From the NCBI GenBank assembly GCA_014529385.2, contig CM043945.1:4622312-4686311 (forward strand): a stretch of DNA of 64,000 bases, given 5' to 3'. Positions 19,201 to 28,227 of the stretch are shown here, piece by piece (position 1 is the stretch's first letter; each line of letters begins with the position of its first letter). The notes under the pieces were generated by a model. The model did not search any database, had not been told where the DNA came from, and saw nothing but the letters and a program-made list of their open reading frames with translations. The position numbers and the translations under genes are program-made. The stretch is from Adiantum capillus-veneris. Lineage: Eukaryota > Streptophyta > Polypodiopsida > Polypodiales > Pteridaceae.

Positions 19201-21410
19201 CAGGCTACAGGTGGTCTATTTGCCATCATATGTTTGATCATTAAACAATCCTTAGCTTGGTGACCATACCTACCACATGCGTTGCAAGTTCCATTAAATT
19301 TTACTCTAAACGTAGGGCACTCACTAGTGCTATGTGGACCTAAGCAAATGGAACACCATTGTTGCTCCCTTCTTGGATACATGTGACTATTTTGAGGGGG
19401 TCGATTATCCTTAAGAGACTCTTGGATTGCCTTGGTGAGGTCTGTCAAGAATGTCTCAAATACCTTTGGCTCATTGGCAATGGGCTTTGCAGTCATGGGT
19501 TCATACTCAATGGCTTGTGAGCTAGTGGATCTCGTGTCAGTAGACACCCTCATGCATGCTATCATCAAGTTGTCCTCTAATTGGATTGCATTGGCAGTGA
19601 CATCTTCCCAGGTTGTGATACCTCTAATCACTAGTCCATTATAGATTCCTTCATTCCTCAACCCGCGGATGAATCGATCAAGCAGTTGGTTATTGTTGAA
19701 GCGCTCATTTACAGGGCAACGAGAGTTTAGGTGCTTTAGACGACTAATGAAGTCCCTTACTGACTCTCCTTCCTTACGTTCGGCCTTCTGTAGCTGAGAT
19801 GCTACACCCCAAAGCACACCTTCTCGTATGTACTCCTTTAGAAACAACCTTCGAAGGGTAGGGTAGATTGTTTTCTCGTCCACCCTTAGGGTTCTATACC
19901 AATCTCCAGCCTTCCCACTTAATGTCAAGCTTAAGGCATTGCACTTATGTAGTTCGTTGCGTTCCCCTAAGGAATCACATACTTGTTCAAACACTTCAAT
20001 GTGTTTCCTAGCATCTTCGTCCCCATTGAATTTTTGCGTGAGTTTGGCAATTTGTACTGCCTTACTTCTAGGTTCTCTATCAGATGCATGACGGATATTT
20101 TCCGCGATAGATCGACCTATGGTTTGAGCAAACGCTGCCAAGTCACCTATGTGAGGAGGCAGGGCCGGTGGAGGTACTCTTGGAATCATATGTGGGAGAG
20201 GGACGGGTGCCGGTCTTGGCATATGTGTGGATGATGCAGGATATGGAACATAACCGGGCATAGGTCCACTCGGATAAGGGCTAGGGAGCGGCACTCGAGG
20301 AGCATAAGCAAGTGGTACAATTGGAGGTGTGGGGCCCATGTGTGCATAAGGGGCTAGAGGCACATATGGTCGAGGCCCCATATTAGGTACTACGACACTA
20401 GGTAGTGGCACTGCGCTAATCGTAGATGTCATCGATACATTCTCTGTCAGGCTTATCCCTGGAGTGAGCACTGGGTTTTCCTTAATAGAGGGTTGAGCCA
20501 AGTTAGGGAAGCTAAAGTTGTCGCTCGGAGGCTCAGATTGCATAGAGACCCCAGGTGAAATGACGTAAGATGGGTCCATGGGACTCATTAGAGGAGTCTC
20601 CATTTGTGATAGAGTAGGCTGTTGAGCCTTGCTCGTATCCAGAAATCTCATGGGGCCAGTTGAGAGTATATTTACCCCTCGGTTTTGCCTTTCTGATTGA
20701 ATAATGCCATGGATAACATTACAGATCATTTTCTGTTGATCTTCGATGCTCGTGGCACTAGAGGTGGATTGTACAATCTCTATCCATCCTACATGGTAGG
20801 CGTGGCCAGAGTGTAGATCCGTCAACACCTCAGTGTGGAGGTCGTATGTCCAATGATCATTAATGAACAATCCTTCTAGAGTCGACGTGTTAATGGTTTC
20901 TTGTGAGGTAGAAGCAATGTTTCTCCCCGTGGTTTTACTTGTCAGCAACGATACTCTAGAGGGAACTTCTGAAGGAGGCAGCTCAACAGGGCCTTCTTGG
21001 TAAGAAGTTGGCAGGATATCCACATGGACACTCTTTGGGGGTGTGGGGTCCACGTGCGATGTGAAAGGAGAGTCCACTTCCCCACCCCCTTCGTGTGCTT
21101 CATTTGCATCAGGTTCCGAGCGAGTAGCTCTACCTAATGTTTCCATGAAACGGCTAAACATACTAGTACTAGGCTGTGGAGCTTCGGGAGGTGCATGGCC
21201 TTCGCTTTCAGTGTTTTGGGTAGGGTATGCTTCCATGATTTCTGAGTCGGAGGAGGAATCACTAGCGGCTATTTTAGGGTCTTGGGTGGTGCTACCTTGT
21301 GTCCCCGCTGAGGGTCTAGAGCTTATCGTGGATGGGTAATGGGTGTCCGTATGAACAGAGGCACCCTCAATATGCTCGTGTTCTAGCACCCGCCCAGAGC
21401 GTAAGTGCAT
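16230..21410 (-). CDS. gag: R3 Gag-protease-WVPK polyprotein (1726 aa)
   Basis: An intact frame from ATG 21410, exactly as long as in R2. Domains are the same: capsid at about residues 455-620, four zinc knuckles between about 687 and 915, retropepsin with ILDGGAG at about 1295, and W-[VI]-P-K repeats at about 1513-1615. Differences from R2 are scattered substitutions (for example MYPRREQ kept, ARRPPLQCYECGGPHRAAECP changed at one or two sites) with no indel. Two copies without a stop or frameshift over 5.2 kb imply recent selection or recent origin from an active master. The protease carries the same DGG triad. Confidence 0.93.
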   Translation of the reverse strand: MHLRSGRVLEHEHIEGASVHTDTHYPSTISSRPSAGTQGSTTQDPKIAASDSSSDSEIMEAYPTQNTESEGHAPPEAPQPSTSMFSRFMETLGRATRSEPDANEAHEGGGEVDSPFTSHVDPTPPKSVHVDILPTSYQEGPVELPPSEVPSRVSLLTSKTTGRNIASTSQETINTSTLEGLFINDHWTYDLHTEVLTDLHSGHAYHVGWIEIVQSTSSATSIEDQQKMICNVIHGIIQSERQNRGVNILSTGPMRFLDTSKAQQPTLSQMETPLMSPMDPSYVISPGVSMQSEPPSDNFSFPNLAQPSIKENPVLTPGISLTENVSMTSTISAVPLPSVVVPNMGPRPYVPLAPYAHMGPTPPIVPLAYAPRVPLPSPYPSGPMPGYVPYPASSTHMPRPAPVPLPHMIPRVPPPALPPHIGDLAAFAQTIGRSIAENIRHASDREPRSKAVQIAKLTQKFNGDEDARKHIEVFEQVCDSLGERNELHKCNALSLTLSGKAGDWYRTLRVDEKTIYPTLRRLFLKEYIREGVLWGVASQLQKAERKEGESVRDFISRLKHLNSRCPVNERFNNNQLLDRFIRGLRNEGIYNGLVIRGITTWEDVTANAIQLEDNLMIACMRVSTDTRSTSSQAIEYEPMTAKPIANEPKVFETFLTDLTKAIQESLKDNRPPQNSHMYPRREQQWCSICLGPHSTSECPTFRVKFNGTCNACGRYGHQAKDCLMIKHMMANRPPVAWTDAPRAPVLMPTPPVEQLPQHMVPRSQNVVQATPLPPPVLGPQPPHPRVAPMNQVGCEPSNAYADGCEEEIDTSIAYGLDTLEECPIYYMEDCWGQVKPVYQAAALASRGQNINTQARRPPLQCYECGGPHRAAECPIRLQKNAAQMQMNQGSTSAMPILTCNRCGIDHLIAQCPYNPNAPKITPLNLVEIASVTSPIPPVAPAYAITRSMLQGPGHILEERDTASVIQAKKKKTRRKKSQNTENSKPSSKTNIGTGDDPVYMNDLEDDSDSAETMETKTNTTKGKTDKENRNMEPNENRIRGNHKEPLKTPQVFPNPIQDPQDKPQGQKGKNRKKKIGTYPNPVDEIEQVKHLRGLVEETQRKLEPEPMQVKIHDTVFPTQVHPPHMNHRPLAISSIIQEGSEDRTSESEHTPFLLERMFNEGIPDPIEEYEIPSSPVPSQGPTPCKTPMNVAKLMDFMSSEVRTTIIAKLYGDPELFLALRAFLNGELRTGLPQFAQPNRPDSIMIDEENHVQSLDLDGHESVIEVPINELGQYFEGDESNATLPITAKGLTIKGILDGGAGVSIVTKDCWESMGKPRLSVTNIVVKMANGTIAKPMGMLKDLKIKVLGHKVRHTFIVMDFSKHLMSYEMILGRPFMREAQMVHDWSKNHVYLQFQDSVLRVDLVTGKVHPLGSKTIIDHRSDTTVHSAPLQYCYTCKKDTDIGQDSPYMDILPRMTESDNVDWVHLASTIDTWGNRGTTWVTLEGDEMPIPLNMLQAMHIASDKTHPNVVKKTYKWVPKASLVTIASAKKQKPCKKRTTRSKKSKKMLRWIPKRLLEAQGYYQGNDQIWVPKHRLCSYLSPDPSEPNPVAPKRINDHEKKKITECYTPAPEQVWVPKKERFVPPSSGRGESHEASSSSCNTSIEVKASTQPPSIVVDLHEATKESTPPSVEESPDEPLQVRSWESTLPPLQLDKAPRVIENYWQKSSPITNWNNWFQRVTSSFQTV

Positions 21411-22374
21411 GTGCTTTTGATACCCTAAGGTGTCAAAAAGCTGCTCTAGGAGGCCTTGTGACTAGTTTTTAGCGTGTTTTTTGTTTGTTTTTTTGCTAGA
21501 TTTTTTAGAGCGTGTCGTGGAATGGGCCGTGTGATAGCTCGAAACGAGCGTATCGGTCAGAGGGTCGTGCCGTGCTTTACAGCCCTCCGTTTGGTCACTC
21601 TATGCCCTCGGAATCCCTAAAACTGTTAATTTCCAGTAGGGAACCAGGCCCAAACTAGAAAGTCTAAGGGTGCAAGTGGGAAGAGAAAGGAGGAGAGTGG
21701 AGGACTTGTCCCACATGCTCTCATTCTCTCTTGAGGGAGTAGGGTATATATATAAGAGTGAGTCTAGTATATATCGTAAGATTGAGGACTGAGGCCTGGG
21801 CCTGAGCTTGGGCTTGGGCTTGGGCTTGGGAAAATGATCCCGATCCCGATCTATCTTTTATACAAACCAACCCGTCCGTTTTAAGAGTCACGGTTTTTAT
21901 TTTCGAAAAATTTCGCCGCCCGCTCACTCGCGTTTTTATTTCCCGACTTTTTTTTAAAAATTAATTAATTAATTAATTAATTTATTTTTTTTAGAATTTT
22001 TTTTTTCCCAAAAAAACCTTTTTTTTTGATGCAGAAAATACAGAAATTGAAAACGCAGAAATTAAAAATGCAGAAATGCAGAAATGCAGACAATTGCAGA
22101 AATTGAAAACGCCGAACTTGAAAATGCAGAAATTGCAGAAAATTGAAAAAACGCAGAAATGGAGAAAATTGCAGAAATTGAAAACGCCGAACTTGAAAAT
22201 GGAGAAATTGCAGAAATTGAAAAAACGCAGACAATAGCAGAAATTGAAACTTGACAGCAAATGCAGAAAACGCAAAAACCAGAAATCTCCACACACTCCT
22301 TCCCTGCCTTTCCTATGATAGAAATTGCACCACAAGGAAGCGTAAAGTGCTAATCGACCTTAGTGTAGGGCATA
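21411..22374 (-). other. R3 5' leader
   Basis: Corresponds to the R2 leader, with a shorter GGGCTT array (21796-21831), a TTAA tetranucleotide run near 21960-21980 and a shorter GCAGAAATT array (22030-22275). I see no gene in it. Confidence 0.8.
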
Positions 22375-22392
22375 TCCCCGGCAGCGGCGCCA
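22375..22392 (-). promoter_or_regulatory. R3 primer-binding site (tRNA-Asp type)
   Basis: TGGCGCCGCTGCCGGGGA on the minus strand, four bases from the 5' LTR. It is closer to the plant tRNA-Asp complement than the R2 site. Confidence 0.88.
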
Positions 22393-22396
22393 AAAA

Positions 22397-22647
22397 TGTG
22401 CGCTACTTGCCGTACTGTCGAAGCAAGGGACTTGCCAATACACCGTGTGCGAGCCACAAACGGCTCCAAGCACACAACAAGCCTAAACTAGCAAGCTCAA
22501 GAAAACAAAGGGTGTGTCACTCACCGCTCTACGCTCGCCTTCGTGGTGGATTCCTCGCCGTGATGAAGAAGAAGCTGCAGTCGTGCCACGCTCAACCGCT
22601 TCGCCGCCGTCGTGCCTTCGTAATGCTCGATCGCACACACACTCTCC

Positions 22648-22686
<39 letters not shown>

Positions 22687-22973
22687 AAGGAGGTGAAGAA
22701 GAAGAAGATGGAGATGGAGCAAGAGCAGTCTTCTATTGCACAAATGAGAGAATGAGTAAAAATTAGGTTTAGTTTGCTTTTATAGGAGCTCACCCCATTC
22801 ACACTTGGGCGCCCATGCTTAACCAACTAACCCTAGCATGTTCGTGTTAGAGTGCGCCTCTCATCGACGATCACTCTTACCCTTTTCCTATTGGTTCGAC
22901 AAGCCTGGTACCTGACTCTAAATAATACAACGTTTATAGATCATAGGGTGTCCGTGAGCCGTGAGGGTTAACA
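22397..22973 (-). repeat. R3 5' LTR
   Basis: 577 bp with TATAAAAG on the minus strand at 22787-22794. Ends TTAACA, followed by the duplicated GCCCA. Confidence 0.95.
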
Positions 22974-22978
22974 GCCCA

Positions 22979-23424
22979 CCGAAGGAATGACAATGAGGAC
23001 AAGAGACAAGAAGACGATAGGTACTTTCACAAAAGAAACCACCGCAGCCACCTTTGCTAACGTTATTCACAACCAGGTTGAAGAGCCAGCATGGTTATAC
23101 CACCAGCATTTCCACTTCCTGGCTAAGAGTCCACCAAGGTATACCACGCCAAATTATGTGGTTGCCACCATCTTCACGCAAGTCCTCAAGTCAACAACCA
23201 GGAAACCGGTGGACCATGCACAATATATCTTGACCACTTTGAAAGGAATAAAGAAAGAAGGAAAGATTATATACCTAGGTGCACCAGAGGTATTGACAAG
23301 AATTGCATACCATGACATCGGCATGGCCGACAACCCACAACCTGCCCCAGACCAAAACACATGGATAGTGTCAGCTCAACCATCTCCTCGAGCTACGAAA
23401 TCTGCTAAAAGATCATACAAATAA
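22979..23424 (+). pseudogene. R1 ORF3, conserved helical domain
   Basis: Resumes ORF3 after R3. Residues PPRYTTPNYVVATIFTQVLK and then DHAQYI, YLGAPEVLTRIAY align with R4 ORF3 QKYTTPPHAIATTITWALK, NYAQHI, YIGGVKILTRIAY, so this is the best-conserved block of ORF3 between the families. The frame is open for 145 codons from 22987. The role of the domain is unknown. Confidence 0.7.
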
Positions 23425-23644
23425 GGTGAAGAGTCCACTGAGAGATCGCCGGAACGGCACAGTAGAGTGAGAGCTCGGATAATGAAGAAAGGAGAGCGCG
23501 TTTTGAAGAAATGAAGAGAAAAGCCGTGGCAGCACACCAGGAAGAGCCTGTCCAAAACCAAGCCCAGTTTGAAAGAGAGAAACACTCCTACCAGCGCAGC
23601 CGACAAGCACAAGGAAATGACCCGGAAAAGTGGGTGCCTACTGA

Positions 23645-24414
23645 ACTTAAAGGCCGAAGAACCAAGCAGCACACCAGAAAGCAGGCTGAAGAACCTGCAA
23701 ATGTGCTAGAACAAATGTATCAAGAAGCCGAAGCTCTAAAACTAAAAGAAGCACAAGAGGTGGCAAAACTGCAAAAGAGAGCAGAGGAAGCCACTGCACA
23801 AGGAGAAGTGCAACATGCCCAAGGTGATGTGTCTCCCTGCATCCCTTCTCTTGTCTCTGAACAATTTGATCAACCAATGCCGAGCCCACCACCATCACCA
23901 GTAGTTAGAGCTACAATCACTGAGAAAAAGAAAGAGACAAATCTTGAACAACAGAAGGCATTTGAACCTGCATAAGAACATGAACAGTAAAAGGCAGATG
24001 AATCTACACAACAAGCTGTTGGATCTACTCAAGAGCAGCCAATAGAGAAATAGCTAGAGACAAAAAAGGCAGCAAGTCCTGCAATAAAAGAGGACATCAC
24101 AAGGCTTGAGCAGTCAAGAGAACAAGAGGCATAGGAACCACCCTCTCAGCACAACAAGAGAAGGCCAAGGCACCACCCTCTACCTCCATGAAAAAAGAAC
24201 AGCCACAGCTATAAGAACAACAACAACCAATCGTCTTGAGACAACCAAAAGACACACAAGAGGCTGTAGAAACATCAAGTAAGTTGGCACGACATGAAGA
24301 CTGGAAATCTAATGATGAAGTCATCCTGCAGGTTAACGAATATGCTAAGAAAATGCAAGATATGACCGAAAGACTTCGCTGAGCAGCACTTGGCCGTAGC
24401 ACCAGGGCCAAGAA
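23645..24414 (+). repeat. Tandem duplication in R1 ORF3, copy 1
   Basis: Begins AACTTAAAGGCCGAAGAACC and ends with the ACCAGGGCCAAGA block. The next copy (24415-25512) repeats the same order with scattered differences and contains S1. Confidence 0.85.
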
Positions 24415-25512
24415 CTTAAAGGCCCAAGAACCAAGCAGCACACTAGAAAGGAGGCTGAAGATCCTGCAAATGTTCTAGAACAAATGTATCAAGAAGCCGA
24501 AGCTCTAAAACTAAAAGAAGCACACGAGGTGGCAAAACTGTAAAGAATGAGGATGCAAGAGAGCTACACAAGACAAGCACAAAGCACACAGAGATGGAAA
24601 GCTTCTTCTTCTTCTTCACAGAAAAGAGAGTACAAAATGACTAAGTGCTAAAGCTAAAAAGTAGCACATATGTACATGTGGTCACTAAGTGTGAACTCGC
24701 TAGAAGCGTACTAGGCTGGCACTATAAGTGTAGTCCAGCTGTAGAATCACTGGCAGGGATCCTCCGTGTCGGTCACCTAACGCGCCAGTGAGTAAATGCC
24801 GTAAGCGGCCAAGACCCGTAGTGGATGCCAGCTCAAGGTGTAGAGCTCGACATCTCAACAAAAACTGCAAAAGAGAGCAGAGGAAGCCACTGCACAAGGA
24901 GAAGTGCAACATGCCCAAGGTGATGTGTCTCCCCGCATCCCTTCTCTTGTCTCTGAACAATTTGATCAACCAATGCCGAGCCCACCACCATCACTAGCAG
25001 TTAGAGCTACAATCATTGAAAAAACAAAAGAGACAGATCCTGAACAACAGAAGGTATTTGAACCTACACAAGAACCTGAACAGTAAAAGGCACATGAATC
25101 TACACAACAAGCTGGTGGATCTACTCAAGAGCAGCCAATAGAGAAATAGCTAGAGACAAAAAAGGCAGCAAGTCCTGCAATAGAAGAGGACATCACAAGG
25201 CTTGAGCAGTCAAGAGAACAAGAGGTAGAGGAACCACCCTTTCAGCACAGCAAGAGAAGGCCAAGGCACCACCCTCTACCTCCACGAAAAAAGAACAGCC
25301 ACAGCTATAAGAACAACAACAACCAACCGTCTTGACACAACCAAAAGACACACAAGAGGCTGTAGAAACATCAAGCCAGTTGGCACGGCATGAAGACTGG
25401 AAATCTAATGATGAAGTCATCCTGCAGGTTAACGAATATGCTAAGAAAATGCAAGAGATGACCAAAAGACTTTGCTCAGCAGCACTTGGCTGTAGCACCA
25501 GGGCCAAAGAGT
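24415..25512 (+). repeat. Tandem duplication in R1 ORF3, copy 2 (carries S1)
   Basis: About 770 bp of duplicated sequence plus the 322-bp S1 and its 5-bp target duplication. S1 is absent from copy 1, so the duplication came before S1. Confidence 0.85.
24539..24860. mobile_element. S1: small solo LTR or TRIM-like insertion
   Basis: 322 bp beginning TGTAAAG and ending CTCAACA, flanked by AAAAC at 24534-24538 and 24861-24865. Copy 1 of the surrounding duplication shows the empty site. No coding frame. The TG...CA ends and 5-bp duplication fit an LTR; no PBS or internal region is visible. Orientation cannot be fixed. Confidence 0.8.
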
Positions 25513-27181
25513 TAGAGATGGTGATCAACGCAGTTGAAGGGGAGTTAGACGACAGACTTAATGTCATCACTAATCTATAGAGGCAAGTGTAGGAGTTGAG
25601 AGCAGAAGCTGAACAACATCAGCTCGCAAGAGATAAGCAACAGAAAGAAATGGAGGAGCTGGGTGAGTTGCTCACAAAACTGTCAGATGCATGCAAAGCC
25701 AAGGATGATTAGCTGACGGAAGTTACAAATGAGCTTCTAAATACCACCCTCTCAGCTCAAAAAATCCAGGTACAGTTAGATGTAGACAACGCTTCCCTAT
25801 AGTACTCAGGACAAAGAATCAATGATCAGGCAATATTCTTGCAGCAAATACGAGAAAATCCAATTGTCTCCTCGATCAAAGGTACAGACAAGGTCTACAA
25901 GGCACTAGAAAAGAAAAATAAAGACCTCGAGCTGGAGCTGAAGTTAGAGCAGTCTCAGCGCAGAGACCTGGCCTTGATGCGGGTCCAAAGAGAAGATGAA
26001 CTGCTGAAGGAGATAGCTGAACTCAAACGAGTCAACCAGCTATTGAGAGAGGGAAGGACAGAAACGCAAGAAGAGGCAGGCACTTCGGAGCAGCCTCAAT
26101 TAGAAATCCCCTCAGTATCATTTGCTAAAATGGAGACGCAGTCTGCAGTAGAGCTGAGTGGCGAGGAATATTTTTAGGTACCCATTACAGAAGAAGACAC
26201 AGTGCCCATGGTCTAGCTCTCAAAGGCTGAAGAAGATGCACTAAAGGAAAAAGTTACACAAGAGGTAGATGAGCAGTGGAAGGCAGCAATGGATTGGGAG
26301 CTGAGAGTACTTCATTCTCTCAATGTTACACAACTCACTCCCAATCAAATAAATGCGCAATGGCACCAACAATCCCTGCCCTATCCTAAGATAAAAGTTG
26401 AGTTGCTACAGGTAAAAGAAAGGCTTTCTACAAACATGCAAGTTGAGGGAATAGATAAAGACCACCCAAAGTGGAGGTTGAGCTGGCTGAACAAGAATCC
26501 CAAGTACTTGATTCTGTTCACGAAAGCACTTGCAGCCTTGCAAAAGGACTTTTTGTCCTGTACGAAGAGCAAGGACTTGGATGGCACATGAGGCACTACT
26601 AAAGAAGCAGCCAGCTTGGCTAAATTACCTCAGATTGCCTGCTCTAAAAAAGGGACCAGCCCGACTGAAGAATACATGGTGAAAACCCTAAAGGCCGCCA
26701 TGTCATTCTTTAAAAGTCTACTAGATTTGTCATGTGCTATGCTATACAAAATTTTCCTAATGCTGCTCACATGTATCGAAATGTTCAATGAGCTAGAGCA
26801 AGCAGGTGCCCCTTGGATGTCATTCCTTGAGGGTAATAAAGGTTTGTGCTATGATCTTAGTGGTGGCTAAACTTCCGAAGAAGTCCTCTATGGCTTCTAT
26901 GCTAGATGCATGTTTCTACCTTCTCACAATATGCTGGCATTCAAGGAAGCGTTCTACATGGGATTCTTCACTTGGCAAACAAAGATATTTGCGCCAGTGA
27001 TCAGCAACCTCACATCAAGGTTTGTAGGCTACTCAGTAGTGGAGCTGAAGAACACATTAACTATGCAGTTTTTGCAAGTTCCAGATAAAGAAAGGAAGAT
27101 CAGATACCCAAAGACACTGAATGTGCTTAAAGACTGCCTCGCCAGCCCCATCAGCCCGAAGACTACTTCAGCCCATAAAGA

Positions 27182-27217
27182 TGTGTCAAGGGACAACACA
27201 GGCGAGGAGGGGAGGAA
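27182..27217 (+). promoter_or_regulatory. R1 stem-loop and polypurine tract
   Basis: TGTGT/ACACA arms around CAAGGGACA (27182-27200) lie just before GGCGAGGAGGGGAGGAA, which abuts the 3' LTR. The AGGGAC loop is shared with R4 and R5. Confidence 0.8.
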
Positions 27218-28053
27218 TGTTAGCAGCAAGCTAGCACGGATACCACGGATACCATTTTTTGGAGTTCTCATTGTAAAACACTTATTATTTTTGATAAATC
27301 AAAAATATTTTCTCGGACAAACTTTGTAACTGATGAACCGGGGCTACAAGCTTCCAGATTGTATCAACCTGTCATTAGTTATCTTTGGTAGAACTCCGAG
27401 ATTATTAGTTTTGACCACCAAGAACCTTGGCTAAGGTATAAAAGCCAATTTTTGTAAGTTATTATAAAGTTTTTGGATAATACAAACACATCATGAGCTA
27501 ACAGGTAAGAGCTCTACGCATTGACGTAAGCACATCACGATATTTCATAGCTTTTGGTGTCACTGACCCGCGGACTAATTTCATCATAACTAGAAGTTTA
27601 CACTTTCAAATAAAAAACTAAGTATAGGCGGGGTATTGGGGCATCATTGCTAAGTATTTAGGTGCATTCTGGGTCGAAAACGGCTAGGCCAAAAATCCAC
27701 TGCTGTTAATAATCGTGATATTAGAACTTGACCTAAAGTGGGGTATGAGACCATAAGCATGTGTGCTTAGGTCTTATAAACATGTCATAGGAGTTTCGTT
27801 ATGTTCGAATGTCATATGATGCTGTAATGGATGTGATTTGTTTGCCGATGAGCGATTGGCTTTTGGTGATTTCTGTCACTTGAGTGTAGCTTGAGCTAGA
27901 TGCAAGTTGTTAGTTGTTTTTTGAGATATTGACACCCTCTTGTAGCCTCTATGCACTAGTTGACTCAACTTTATCCCATGGATTGATAATTAATCGTGGT
28001 TCTCACTAATACTGCAATAAGATAGGATGGTGAGGTTAGACATGCGTCCCACA
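27218..28053 (+). repeat. R1 3' LTR (right end estimated)
   Basis: Starts TGTTAGCAGC after the PPT, with TATAAAAG at 27437-27444. Later blocks such as ATTGACACCCT match the R5 LTR, so the LTR runs to about 28053 (CCCACA). A decayed copy of the R1 palindrome, AATAATCGTGATATTA, lies at about 27708-27723. Confidence 0.7.
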
Positions 28054-28227
28054 TTAAGTCATGTGGGCCTACTTCCTTTTATTTGGCTGATTTACCGAGG
28101 GAGGTGATTTTTGTTCCAGTGAATGGGTTCCGACTTCGCCACTATTTTTCACCTACCTCTATTAAGTGCCCCTTTGCTGTGGTACAAGAGCCGAAAGCCG
28201 TCTTAATCATGATTGGGGATTCTTTAA

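Larger units (their letters stand above)
14032..22973 (-). mobile_element. R3: second pol-less giant-Gag LTR element, sister of R2
   Basis: A complete 8,942-bp element with LTRs of 579 and 577 bp, a perfect GCCCA target duplication, a tRNA-Asp PBS, a PPT and one intact 1726-codon Gag frame. It is nearly identical to R2 across Gag, but it has a different U3 and lacks the R2 accessory ORF. Its LTRs show more differences from each other than those of R2, so it is probably the older insertion. It sits 320 bp from R2 in the same orientation, with its own target site. Confidence 0.95.
23425..27190 (+). pseudogene. R1 ORF3, coiled-coil region and C-terminal domain
   Basis: A row of open pieces (23511-23975, 24904-25086, 25332-25580, 25839-26177, 26289-26591, 26616-26870, 26910-27190) separated by stops and frame changes. 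The early part is Glu/Lys/Gln-rich and heptad-like. The later part matches R4 ORF3: KWRLSWLNKNPKYLI, then AYMVKTL-like and CMFLPSHNMLAFKEAFYMGF. A 770-bp tandem duplication and the S1 insertion enlarge it. It is not functional as it stands. Confidence 0.7.
1..28053 (+). mobile_element. R1: large Ty3/gypsy element, 3' part, interrupted by R2, R3 and S1
   Basis: The element enters from the left edge inside integrase and runs through a second protease-like domain, a W-rich tail, a spacer, ORF3, a PPT and a 3' LTR. Its order and protein similarity match the complete R4. Removing R2, R3 and S1 with their target duplications makes ORF3 similarity to R4 continuous, which shows R1 is the older host. 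The 5' LTR and primer-binding site are outside the window. The right end (about 28053) is estimated from similarity to the R5 LTR and a terminal CCCACA, since no second LTR copy is available. Confidence 0.85.
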
